Positions 12,102-20,819 of a stretch of 64,000 bases of DNA are shown piece by piece. The translations under genes were made by a program, and so were the position numbers. The notes beneath the pieces are model-generated. The model was not told the DNA's origin. It worked only from the letters and a program-made list of their open reading frames with translations, and searched no databases. Origin of the DNA: UBA2357 sp002344625 (GTDB taxonomy: Bacteria; Pseudomonadota; Gammaproteobacteria; Burkholderiales; Rhodocyclaceae); NCBI GenBank assembly GCA_937995335.1, contig CALKIH010000018.1:1-64000 (forward strand), read 5' to 3'. Positions within the stretch are counted from its first letter, which is position 1; every line of letters starts with the position of its first letter.

Positions 12102-13368
12102 ATGCCGCCACCGAAGACCTGTCGGCCCGAGCGCCCGCCGCAACCAGCCTGGGGCGCACGCACGACTTTCCGATTCTCGCGCGCCCGGTGCACGGACGCC
12201 GCCTGGTGTATCTCGACAACGGCGCCACCACGCAGAAGCCCGAGGCGGTGATCGAGGCCGAGCGGCGCTTTTATCGTGAATCGAACGCCAACATCCACCG
12301 CGGCGTGCACTGGCTGTCACAGCATGCCACCGACCTCTACGAAGCCGCGCGGCGCACGGTGCAGCACTTCATCAACGCCGCCCACGCCGAAGAAGTCGTG
12401 TTCACACGCGGCACCACCGAGGCGATCAACCTGGTCGCGCACAGCTGGGGGCGCAGCGCGCTGCGCGCCGGCGACGAGATCCTGCTCACCACACTCGAAC
12501 ACCATTCCAACATCGTGCCGTGGCAATTGCTGTGCGAGCAGACCGGCGCGCTGATCAAGGTCGTCCCGGTCAGCGACACCGGCGAGCTGGATCTCGACGC
12601 CTTCGATACGCTCTTGAACGAGCGCACCCGTCTGCTCGCGATCACCCATGTTTCGAACGCGCTCGGCACCATCAACCCGGTCGCGATGCTCGCGGCGAAG
12701 GCGCATGCCGTCGGCGCGACCGTGCTGGTGGACGGCGCCCAGGCGGTCGCCCACCACAAGGTGGACGTGCAGGCGCTGGGCTGCGATTTCTACGCCTTCT
12801 CGGGGCACAAGCTCTACGGGCCGACCGGCATCGGCGCGCTCTGGGGCCGCGCCGAACTGCTCGCCGCGATGCCGCCCTGGCAAGGCGGCGGCGACATGAT
12901 CCGTACCGTGAGCTTCGCGCGCAGCACCTATGCCGACGCGCCCCAGCGCTTCGAGGCGGGCACACCCAACATCGCCGGCAGCGTCGCGCTCGCCGCGGCC
13001 ATCGACTATGTAAGCGCCATCGGCATCGAACGCATCGCCGCGCACGAACACGCGCTGCTCGCCCATGCCAGCGCCGCGCTCGCCGCCATACCGGGCGTGC
13101 GCCTGATCGGCACCGCCGCGGACAAGGCCGGCATCCTGTCGTTCATGGTCGAACACATCCATCCGCATGACCTCGGCACCATCCTCGACAGCGAAGGGGT
13201 CGCGATCCGCGCCGGGCACCACTGCGCCATGCCGCTGATGACCCGCTTCGGCATTCCCGGCACCGCCCGCGCCTCGCTGGGCGTGTACAACGACGCGGCC
13301 GACATCGCCGCGCTGGTGAACGCGATCCACAAGGCACAGGACCTCTTCGGCACCCGGAGCACCACCCC

Positions 13369-13372
<4 letters not shown>
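12098..13372 (+). CDS. sufS: Cysteine desulfurase SufS
   Basis: PLP enzyme that takes sulfur from cysteine for Fe-S assembly. The 424-residue protein is a group II desulfurase: the PLP lysine is K238 in SGHKLYGP and the persulfide cysteine is C376 in RAGHHCAMPLM. The start ATG overlaps the sufD stop (ATGA), giving MNAATEDLSARAP; an upstream in-frame extension lies wholly inside sufD. No SufE gene is present. The SufU-like protein encoded next is the probable sulfur acceptor. Confidence 0.96.
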
Positions 13373-13836
<464 letters not shown>

Positions 13837-13846
13837 GGAGACTCTC

Positions 13847-14416
13847 ATGGGCGAGCGCTATGGCGAAACCGATTCCCGCGTTCTGAACCGCGATGTCGCG
13901 GTGCTGAGCGTGCCCTGGGGCAAGCCGGACACCCTCGAGGAGGGCAGTTACGCACTCGTCACCCAGCGCCTGGGCGGATCGATCACGGTGATGAGCGGCG
14001 GCAACCTGTACCGCATCGACGAACGCAATGCCGACGCACTCGGGCTGGAGCCGCAGATCGCCGACATCGTCATGCACGACGGCGACGGCGCGGTCGACGC
14101 CGAAGCGATCGAACGCGCGGCGTGGGCGCAGCTGGCCACCTGCTACGACCCCGAGATGCCGATCGACATCGTCAATCTCGGCCTGGTCTACGCCTGCACC
14201 GCCGAGGCGCGGGGCGACGGCAGCTACCGCCTGGCGGTCAGGATGACCCTCACCGCGCCCGGCTGCGGCATGGGCACGGTGATCGCCGACGAAGCGCAGC
14301 AAAAGCTCGCCGCGATTCCGGGAGTCGGCGAGGCCAACGTCGAACTGGTCTGGGACCCGCCCTGGAGCCGCGAAATGATGAGCGAGGCGGCACGCCTGGA
14401 AATGGGCATGTTCTGA
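13847..14416 (+). CDS. sufT: Putative Fe-S maturation protein SufT (DUF59)
   Basis: DUF59/MIP18-family protein associated with Fe-S maturation under high demand. The 189-residue protein has a family-specific N-terminal region (about residues 1-70) and a C-terminal DUF59 domain with the signature CYDPEMPIDIVNLGLVYA and the motif TAPGCGMG holding the conserved cysteine. It follows sufU by 10 bases with AGGGAGA as ribosome-binding site and closes the suf operon. Confidence 0.93.
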   Translation: MGERYGETDSRVLNRDVAVLSVPWGKPDTLEEGSYALVTQRLGGSITVMSGGNLYRIDERNADALGLEPQIADIVMHDGDGAVDAEAIERAAWAQLATCYDPEMPIDIVNLGLVYACTAEARGDGSYRLAVRMTLTAPGCGMGTVIADEAQQKLAAIPGVGEANVELVWDPPWSREMMSEAARLEMGMF

Positions 14417-14423
14417 CCTCGGC

Positions 14424-15288
<865 letters not shown>

Positions 15289-15299
<11 letters not shown>

Positions 15300-16023
15300 T
15301 CGACCGCGCCCGCTGCTCGAGCTGCGCGGGCTGACGGTGCGCCATGGCGGCATCGAGGCCGTCAGGGGCGTAGACCTCGAACTCTTTCCGGGCGAACTCG
15401 CATGCCTGATCGGCGCCAACGGCGCGGGCAAGTCCACCACCCTGCACGCGATCGCGGGACTGCTGCCGGTGGCGGGCGGCGATGTGATCCTCGCCGGAGA
15501 ACGGCTCAACCCGGCACCCGCGCACAAGCGACTGGCCGCCGGAATCGCGCTGGTGCCGGAGGGCCGGGGCATCTTCAGCCGCCTGACGGTGGCGGAGAAC
15601 CTGCGCATGGGCGCTTACGTCCGGCGCGACAAGGCCGGGGTCGAGGCGGACCTGGAAAGGATCTTCGACATGCTGCCCCGGGTGAAGGAACGCCTCGGCC
15701 AGGTCGCCGGCTCGCTGTCCGGGGGCGAGCAGCAGATGCTCGCGATCGGCCGCGCCCTGCTGTCGCGGCCGCGCCTGCTGCTGCTCGACGAACCCTCGAT
15801 GGGGCTCGCGCCCATCGTCGTCGAGAAGGTTTTCGAGGTGATCCGCTCGGTGGCACGCGACGGGGTGACGATACTGCTGGTCGAGCAGAATGCCGGTCTG
15901 GCGCTGGGGTTCGCCGGTCGCGGCCATGTCATGGAGTCGGGCGTGATCACGCTGGCCGGCAGCGGCGACAGCCTGCTTGCCGATCCGCGGGTGCGTTCGG
16001 CCTATCTGGGTGACATCGACTGA
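15289..16023 (+). CDS. livF: LivF-like ABC transporter ATP-binding protein
   Basis: Second ATPase of the same HAAT-type transporter. The 244-residue protein has Walker A GANGAGKST, the LivF hallmark LVPEGRGIFSRLTVAENL, signature LSGGEQQMLAIGRAL and Walker B LLLLDEPSMGLAP. It overlaps the LivG-like gene by 11 bases. The usual LivH and LivM permeases and LivK receptor are missing nearby, so the pair must work with components encoded elsewhere or have another partner. The nasT gene follows after 21 bases. Confidence 0.9.
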
Positions 16024-16044
16024 GCATGGCGGCCCGCTTTTTGC

Positions 16045-16632
16045 ATGTTGCCGCTTATGCTACGTGTGCTCGTCATCGATGAATCCCGCTCCCGCGCCGC
16101 CGAGATCTGTGCCGGGCTCGCCCTCGCCGGCCACCAGGTGGCGGCGGTGCTTTCCGACGTCGTCAACCTCACGGCCCAGATCGAATCGATCCGGCCCGAC
16201 GTGATCCTGATCGAAACCGACTCACCGTCGCGCGACACCCTCGAAAACCTGGCGGTCATGAACTCGTCGATGCCCCGCCCAGTGATCATCTTCGCCCAGG
16301 AGGGCGACGCGACCACCATCCGCGCCGCCGTCAAGGCCGGGGTGGCGGCCTACGTCGTCGACGGACTCGACGCCGCACGGCTCAAGCCGGTGATCGACGT
16401 GGCAGTCGCGAGTTTCGAGGAACACCAGGCGGTGCGCGCCGAACTCGCCACCGCGACCAAGAAGCTGTCCGAGCGCAAGGTGATCGAACGCGCCAAAGGC
16501 CTGCTGATGAAGTCGCGCGGGCTCGACGAAGCCGCCGCCCACGCGGCGCTGCGCAAGCTCGCGATGGAGCGGGCCAAGCCGATGGCACAGGTCGCCCAGG
16601 ACCTGATCGAGATGGCCAGCCTGCTGCTCTGA
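16045..16632 (+). CDS. nasT: ANTAR-domain antitermination regulator NasT
   Basis: Response-regulator-like RNA-binding protein that relieves transcription termination in nitrate-assimilation leaders. The 195-residue protein has an N-terminal receiver-like domain (about residues 5-125) and a C-terminal ANTAR domain (about 130-190; LSERKVIERAKGLLM then EAAAHAALRKLAM). The next ATG, four codons in, would also serve as start. Its probable target, a two-hairpin ANTAR RNA with a terminator, lies about 175 bases downstream. The usual partner and nitrate sensor NasS is not adjacent; the NrtA gene that follows encodes an exported protein instead. Confidence 0.92.
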   Translation: MLPLMLRVLVIDESRSRAAEICAGLALAGHQVAAVLSDVVNLTAQIESIRPDVILIETDSPSRDTLENLAVMNSSMPRPVIIFAQEGDATTIRAAVKAGVAAYVVDGLDAARLKPVIDVAVASFEEHQAVRAELATATKKLSERKVIERAKGLLMKSRGLDEAAAHAALRKLAMERAKPMAQVAQDLIEMASLLL

Positions 16633-16646
16633 CCGGCTTTCGCCGC

Positions 16647-16694
16647 GGCGCATTTTTGGTGCGGCGCGATCTCATGGTGCACCGCAATAGTGCG
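16647..16694. promoter_or_regulatory. Two candidate NtrC enhancer sites
   Basis: Compared with the NtrC consensus TGCACY-N5-GGTGCA, the region holds GGCGCA-TTTTT-GGTGCG and TGCACC-GCAAT-AGTGCG. Their centres are 31 bases apart, about three helical turns. They lie about 150 and 120 bases upstream of the predicted start at the sigma-54 promoter, a spacing like that of the glnA enhancer. Each site has one good and one degenerate half. Confidence 0.55.
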
Positions 16695-16779
16695 ATCGAT
16701 CGCCCCCGGACCCGCCCGCCGGCGCCGCGCTCGCGGCGAAACCCGCGCCAGCCAAGGGCCCCGGTTCCGGCGCAAGGGT

Positions 16780-16796
16780 TGGCACGCTAGATGCTT
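16780..16796 (+). promoter_or_regulatory. Sigma-54 promoter of the nitrate operon
   Basis: TGGCACG-CTAG-ATGCT matches the -24/-12 consensus TGGCACG-N4-TTGCW at all but one position, with exactly 10 bases between the invariant GG and GC. The predicted transcription start falls near 16806, just 3 bases before the ANTAR hairpins. This placement makes a chance match unlikely. Confidence 0.8.
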
Positions 16797-16808
16797 AACG
16801 ATGTGCAA

Positions 16809-16860
16809 GTCGAATCAACGGAGGTTCGACACCCCAGCCGGCTCCAATGCAGGAGGCGGC
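16809..16860 (+). promoter_or_regulatory. ANTAR RNA motif (two hexaloop hairpins) in the nitrate-operon leader
   Basis: Hairpin 1 is GTCGAATC/GGTTCGAC closing the hexaloop AACGGA. Hairpin 2 is GCCGGCTCC/GGAGGCGGC (one internal G-G mismatch) closing the hexaloop AATGCA. Six bases separate them. Both loops carry A at position 1 and G at position 4, the defining feature of RNA bound by ANTAR proteins such as NasR and NasT. The intrinsic terminator starts 13 bases later. nasT lies directly upstream. Confidence 0.85.
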
Positions 16861-16873
16861 GCAAGGAATGGAC

Positions 16874-16942
16874 AACGGCGTCCATCCCCGATGGCTCAGG
16901 TTTCACGAGTTACGGGCGATGAGACGCCGTTTTTGTTTTTTT
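16874..16942 (+). terminator. Leader terminator controlled by NasT
   Basis: A perfect 9-bp stem AACGGCGTC/GACGCCGTT encloses a 40-base loop region and is followed by TTTGTTTTTTT, ending about 20 bases before the nrtA start codon. In the absence of NasT binding it should stop transcription before the nitrate genes. Any longer reading frame for nrtA would have to be translated through this structure, which supports the later start. Confidence 0.85.
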
Positions 16943-16963
16943 GGCCTGCTGGAGTGGTTGAAC

Positions 16964-18238
16964 ATGAAAGGAACGAATTTTGCGAATGGGGAAGGCAATG
17001 TGACGCGCCGCGACTTCCTGCGGCGCTCGATGATGCTTTCAGGAGCGGCGATGATGGGTGCGGCAGGCCTCGGCACGAGTGGCGGCGTATGGGCGGCGGG
17101 TTCGGATGCGCCCGAGAAGAAAGAGATCCGGGTCGGCTTCATCCCCCTCACCGACTGTGCTTCGGTGGTGATGGCGGCGGTGCAGAAATTCGACGAGAAA
17201 TACGGCATCAAGATCATCCCGAGCAAGGAAGCGAGCTGGGCGTCGGTGCGCGACAAACTGGTGTCGGGCGAGCTCGACGCCGCGCACGTGCTCTACGGGC
17301 TGGTGTATGGCGTGCATCTGGGCATCGGCGGCCCCAAGAAGGACATGGCCAACCTGATGACGCTCAACAACAACGGCCAGGCGATCACCCTCGCCAGCCA
17401 GTTGCACGAAAAAGGCGTCACCGACGGCGCCTCGCTCAAGGCGGTGGTCGCCGCGAGCCCGGCCGGCACCTACACCTTCGCCCAGACCTTTCCCACCGGC
17501 ACCCATGCGATGTGGCTGTACTACTGGCTCGCCGCCAACGACATCCACCCCTTCCAGGACGTCAAGGCGATCGTGGTGCCGCCGCCGCAAATGGTGGCCA
17601 ACATGCGGGTCGGCAACATGCACGGCTACTGCGTCGGCGAACCGTGGAACCAGCGCGCGATCGTGGACAAGATCGGCTTCACCGCGGCGACGACCCAGGA
17701 CATCTGGACCGATCATCCCGAGAAGATCCTCGGCACCACCGCCGAGTGGGTGGCCAAGCACCCGAACAGCGCCCGCGCGCTCACCGCCGCGGTGCTCGAA
17801 GCCTCGCGCTGGATCGACGCCTCGGACGCCAACCGCACCACCACCGCTCAGACGATCGCCGCGCGCTCGTATGTGAACACCGATGTGGACGTGATCCTCG
17901 GGCGCATGCTCGGGCGCTACGAGAACGGCCTGGGCAAGACCTGGGACGACCCCAACTTCATGAAATTCTTCAACGACGGCGCGGTGAACTACCCCTACCT
18001 GTCCGACGGCATGTGGTTCCTCACCCAGCACCGCCGCTGGGGTCTGCTCGACCATGACCCCGACTACCTCGGCGTGGCCAAGGCGATCAACCGCATCGAC
18101 ATCTTCGAACAGGCCGCGGCCGCCGCCGGCGTGTCGCTGCCGTCGAGTCCGATGCGCAGCCACACCCTGATCGACGGCGTGGTGTGGGACGGTTCCGACC
18201 CGGCGGCGTATGCGGCCGGCTTCAAAATCAAGGCTTGA
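16964..18238 (+). CDS. nrtA: Nitrate ABC transporter substrate-binding protein (NrtA/NasF type)
   Basis: Periplasmic receptor of the CmpA/NrtA family that captures nitrate. The 424-residue precursor has a twin-arginine signal (TRRDFLRRSMML followed by a hydrophobic stretch), then the mature start EIRVGFIPLTDCASVVMA. Family segments FAQTFPTGTHAMWLYYWLAA and GYCVGEPWNQRAI are clear. I chose the ATG at MKGTNFANGEG: it has GGAG upstream and lies after the leader terminator. The export signal separates it from the cytoplasmic sensor NasS, which belongs to the same family. Confidence 0.94.
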   Translation: MKGTNFANGEGNVTRRDFLRRSMMLSGAAMMGAAGLGTSGGVWAAGSDAPEKKEIRVGFIPLTDCASVVMAAVQKFDEKYGIKIIPSKEASWASVRDKLVSGELDAAHVLYGLVYGVHLGIGGPKKDMANLMTLNNNGQAITLASQLHEKGVTDGASLKAVVAASPAGTYTFAQTFPTGTHAMWLYYWLAANDIHPFQDVKAIVVPPPQMVANMRVGNMHGYCVGEPWNQRAIVDKIGFTAATTQDIWTDHPEKILGTTAEWVAKHPNSARALTAAVLEASRWIDASDANRTTTAQTIAARSYVNTDVDVILGRMLGRYENGLGKTWDDPNFMKFFNDGAVNYPYLSDGMWFLTQHRRWGLLDHDPDYLGVAKAINRIDIFEQAAAAAGVSLPSSPMRSHTLIDGVVWDGSDPAAYAAGFKIKA

Positions 18239-18255
18239 GAATGGGAGATACGACG

Positions 18256-19215
18256 ATGACGGCAGGCGTAATCACCGACCGGTCGATGGCCGGGGCCGAC
18301 GCGGCAGGCGCGAAAATCGCAAACCCGCGCGGCGAAGTCCCAAGCACCGCACCGCAAGCCATGGAAACGGCACAGCCGGCGCCGGCGCCTGCGTCCACGC
18401 CCGCCGCGGCCAGCGCGAAACCGGCGGGCCGCAGCGGCGAATGGCTGCGCGCCATCGGCCGCGCGGTGATACCACCGATCGCGGGCATGGCCTTGCTGAT
18501 CGGCCTGTGGCATCTCGCCACGCTCAACGGCGGGGGCATTCCCAGCCCGGGCAAGACCTGGGATGCGGCGGTGGTGTTGTTCTCCGACCCGTTCTACCGC
18601 GAAGGCCCAAACGACCAGGGCATCGGCTGGAACGTGCTCGCCTCGCTCGAACGGGTCGCGATCGGCTTCGGCATCGCCGCGGCGGTCGGCATTCCGGCGG
18701 GATTCATGCTGGGCCGCTTCGCGGTGCTTTCGCAGATGCTCAACCCGATCATCAGCCTGCTGCGCCCGGTGTCGCCGCTCGCGTGGCTGCCGATCGGCCT
18801 GCTGGTGTTCCAGCGCGCCGACCCGGCCGCCACCTGGACGATCTTCATCTGTTCGATCTGGCCGATGATCATGAACACCGCCCAGGGCGTGACCCGCGTG
18901 CCGCAGGACTACCTGAACGTCGCGCGGGTGCTCAACCTGTCGGAGTGGAAGATCTTCACCCGGATCCTGTTCCCGGCGGTGCTGCCCTACATGCTCACCG
19001 GCATCCGGCTCTCGATCGGCACCGCCTGGCTGGTGATCGTCGCGGCCGAAATGCTCACCGGCGGCGTCGGCATCGGCTTCTGGGTATGGGACGAATGGAA
19101 CAACCTCAAGGTCGAGCACATCATCATCGCGATCTTCGTGATCGGCATCGTCGGCCTGATCCTCGAACAGATGCTGATGCTGATCGCCCGCCGCTTCAGC
19201 TACGAAACCCGCTAA
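18256..19215 (+). CDS. nrtB: Nitrate ABC transporter permease
   Basis: Inner-membrane subunit of the nitrate importer. The 319-residue protein has an Ala/Pro-rich N-terminal tail of about 60 residues, then the NrtB core with PLAWLPIGLLVFQRADPAAT and the coupling segment YLNVARVLNLSEWKIFTRIL. I chose the ATG at MTAGVITDRS because GGGAG lies 8 bases upstream; an in-frame ATG five codons earlier is possible. It follows nrtA by 17 bases. Confidence 0.94.
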   Translation: MTAGVITDRSMAGADAAGAKIANPRGEVPSTAPQAMETAQPAPAPASTPAAASAKPAGRSGEWLRAIGRAVIPPIAGMALLIGLWHLATLNGGGIPSPGKTWDAAVVLFSDPFYREGPNDQGIGWNVLASLERVAIGFGIAAAVGIPAGFMLGRFAVLSQMLNPIISLLRPVSPLAWLPIGLLVFQRADPAATWTIFICSIWPMIMNTAQGVTRVPQDYLNVARVLNLSEWKIFTRILFPAVLPYMLTGIRLSIGTAWLVIVAAEMLTGGVGIGFWVWDEWNNLKVEHIIIAIFVIGIVGLILEQMLMLIARRFSYETR

Positions 19216-19225
19216 GGAGACGACC

Positions 19226-20020
19226 ATGGCGAAGAAAATCGTACAGATCGAGAACGTCGGCCAGTACTTCGACACCAAGAACGGCCGCTTCGTGGCGCTG
19301 CGCGACGTCAATCTCGACATCGTCGAGGGCGAGAGCATCGCGCTGATCGGCCACTCGGGTTGCGGCAAATCGACCCTGCTCAACCTGATCGCCGGCCTCA
19401 CCCACCCCACCAGCGGGGTGATGCTGTGCGAGGGGCGCGAAATCGCCGGCCCGGGGCCGGAGCGCGCGGTGGTGTTCCAGAACCACTCGCTGCTGCCGTG
19501 GCTGACCTGTTTCGAGAACGTCTACCTCGCGGTCGAGCGGGTGTTCGCGGCCAAGGAAGGCAAGGCCCGGCTCAAGGAACGCACCCGCGCGGCGTTGGAG
19601 CTGGTCGGCCTCGCCCACGCCGAAACCAAGTTTCCGCACGAGATCTCGGGCGGCATGAAGCAGCGCGTGGGCATCGCCCGCGCACTGTCGATGCAGCCGC
19701 GCATCCTGCTGATGGACGAGCCCTTCGGTGCGCTCGACGCGCTCACCCGCGCCAACCTCCAGGACGAGTTGATGAAGATCCTGGCGGCCACCAAGGCCAC
19801 GATGGTGATGGTCACCCACGACGTGGATGAGGCGGTGTTGCTGTCCGACCGGGTGGTGATGCTCACCAACGGCCCCGCGGCGACGATCGGCGAGATCCTC
19901 GAAGTGGATATCGCGCGCCCGCGCGACCGTCTGGCGCTCGCGCATGATCCACACTTCGGCGACTGCCGCGCGGCGATCATGGAGTTCCTCTACCACAAGC
20001 AGTTGAAGCGCGCCGCCTAG
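19226..20020 (+). CDS. nrtD: Nitrate ABC transporter ATP-binding protein
   Basis: ATPase of the nitrate importer. The 264-residue protein has Walker A GHSGCGKST, the Q-loop VVFQNHSLLPWLT, signature ISGGMKQRVGIARAL and Walker B ILLMDEPFGALDALT. It lacks the C-terminal receptor-like regulatory domain of cyanobacterial NrtC, so it is closer to NrtD/NasD. It is preceded by AAGGAGA and follows nrtB by 10 bases. Confidence 0.94.
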   Translation: MAKKIVQIENVGQYFDTKNGRFVALRDVNLDIVEGESIALIGHSGCGKSTLLNLIAGLTHPTSGVMLCEGREIAGPGPERAVVFQNHSLLPWLTCFENVYLAVERVFAAKEGKARLKERTRAALELVGLAHAETKFPHEISGGMKQRVGIARALSMQPRILLMDEPFGALDALTRANLQDELMKILAATKATMVMVTHDVDEAVLLSDRVVMLTNGPAATIGEILEVDIARPRDRLALAHDPHFGDCRAAIMEFLYHKQLKRAA

Positions 20021-20034
20021 CCCCGGAGAAGCTC

Positions 20035-20808
20035 ATGACCAAGGTATACCTGATCGGCGCCGGACCGGGCGCCGCGGACCTGCTCACCCTGCGCGCGGCG
20101 CGGCTGCTGGCCGACAAGGCCGAGATCGTGCTCGCCGACGACCTCGTCTCGGCCGAGATTCTCGCCCTGGTGCGCGCCGAAGCGCGGATCCTGAAGGTCG
20201 GCAAGCGCGGCGGGCGGCTCTCGACGCCGCAGGCGTTCATCCAGCGCCTGATGGTGCGCTACGCGCGCCGCGGCAAGTGCGTGGTGCGCCTGAAGGGCGG
20301 CGACCCCTACGTGTTCGGCCGCGGCGGCGAGGAAGTCGAGGCGCTCGCCGAACACGGCGTCAGCGCCGAGGTGGTGCCGGGTCTGACCGCCGGCATCGCG
20401 GTGCCGGCCGCGGTCGGCATCCCGGTGACCCACCGCGCCTACACCCACGGGGTGACGCTGGTGACCGGCACCCCCGGCGACGGCCGCGCCGAGCCGGACT
20501 GGCGCGGACTCGCCCGCAGCGGCACCACCCTGGTCATCTACATGGGGCTGGGGCGGCTGCTCAACATCGTCGCGCGCCTGATCGCCGGCGGCCTGCCGCC
20601 CGACACCCCGGCTGCGGCGATCGCGTCGGGCACGCTCCCGGCACAACGCCATGTCAAGGGCACTCTGCGCGACCTGCCCGAGCGCGTCGCCGCGGCCGGG
20701 CTCGCCTCGCCCGCGATCATCGTGGTCGGCGAGGTGGCCGCACTCGCCGTCGCGAGCGCCGCCGACATCCCGATCCAGGATCTCGCCGCCTGCGTGCACG
20801 CGGCCTGA
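20035..20808 (+). CDS. cobA: Uroporphyrinogen-III C-methyltransferase (siroheme synthesis)
   Basis: SAM-dependent enzyme making precorrin-2, the precursor of siroheme for the nitrite reductase encoded next. The 257-residue protein shows the SUMT signatures VYLIGAGPGAADLLTLRAAR near the N-terminus and KGGDPYVFGRGGEEVEAL around residue 85-105, plus VVPGLTAGIAVPAA. It lacks the CysG N-terminal dehydrogenase/chelatase domain, so oxidation and iron insertion must be done elsewhere. It lies 12 bases before nirB. Confidence 0.95.
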   Translation: MTKVYLIGAGPGAADLLTLRAARLLADKAEIVLADDLVSAEILALVRAEARILKVGKRGGRLSTPQAFIQRLMVRYARRGKCVVRLKGGDPYVFGRGGEEVEALAEHGVSAEVVPGLTAGIAVPAAVGIPVTHRAYTHGVTLVTGTPGDGRAEPDWRGLARSGTTLVIYMGLGRLLNIVARLIAGGLPPDTPAAAIASGTLPAQRHVKGTLRDLPERVAAAGLASPAIIVVGEVAALAVASAADIPIQDLAACVHAA

Positions 20809-20819
20809 AGGAGAACAGC

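Noticed and set aside
16847..16963. Longer N-terminus for NrtA (39 more residues)
   Set aside because: It would be translated through the ANTAR hairpin and the leader terminator and lacks homology. The later ATG has a ribosome-binding site and a twin-arginine signal right after it.
16964..18238. Reading the NrtA gene as the missing sensor NasS
   Set aside because: It has a twin-arginine export signal and is followed by a permease and an ATPase gene, so it is the transporter receptor.
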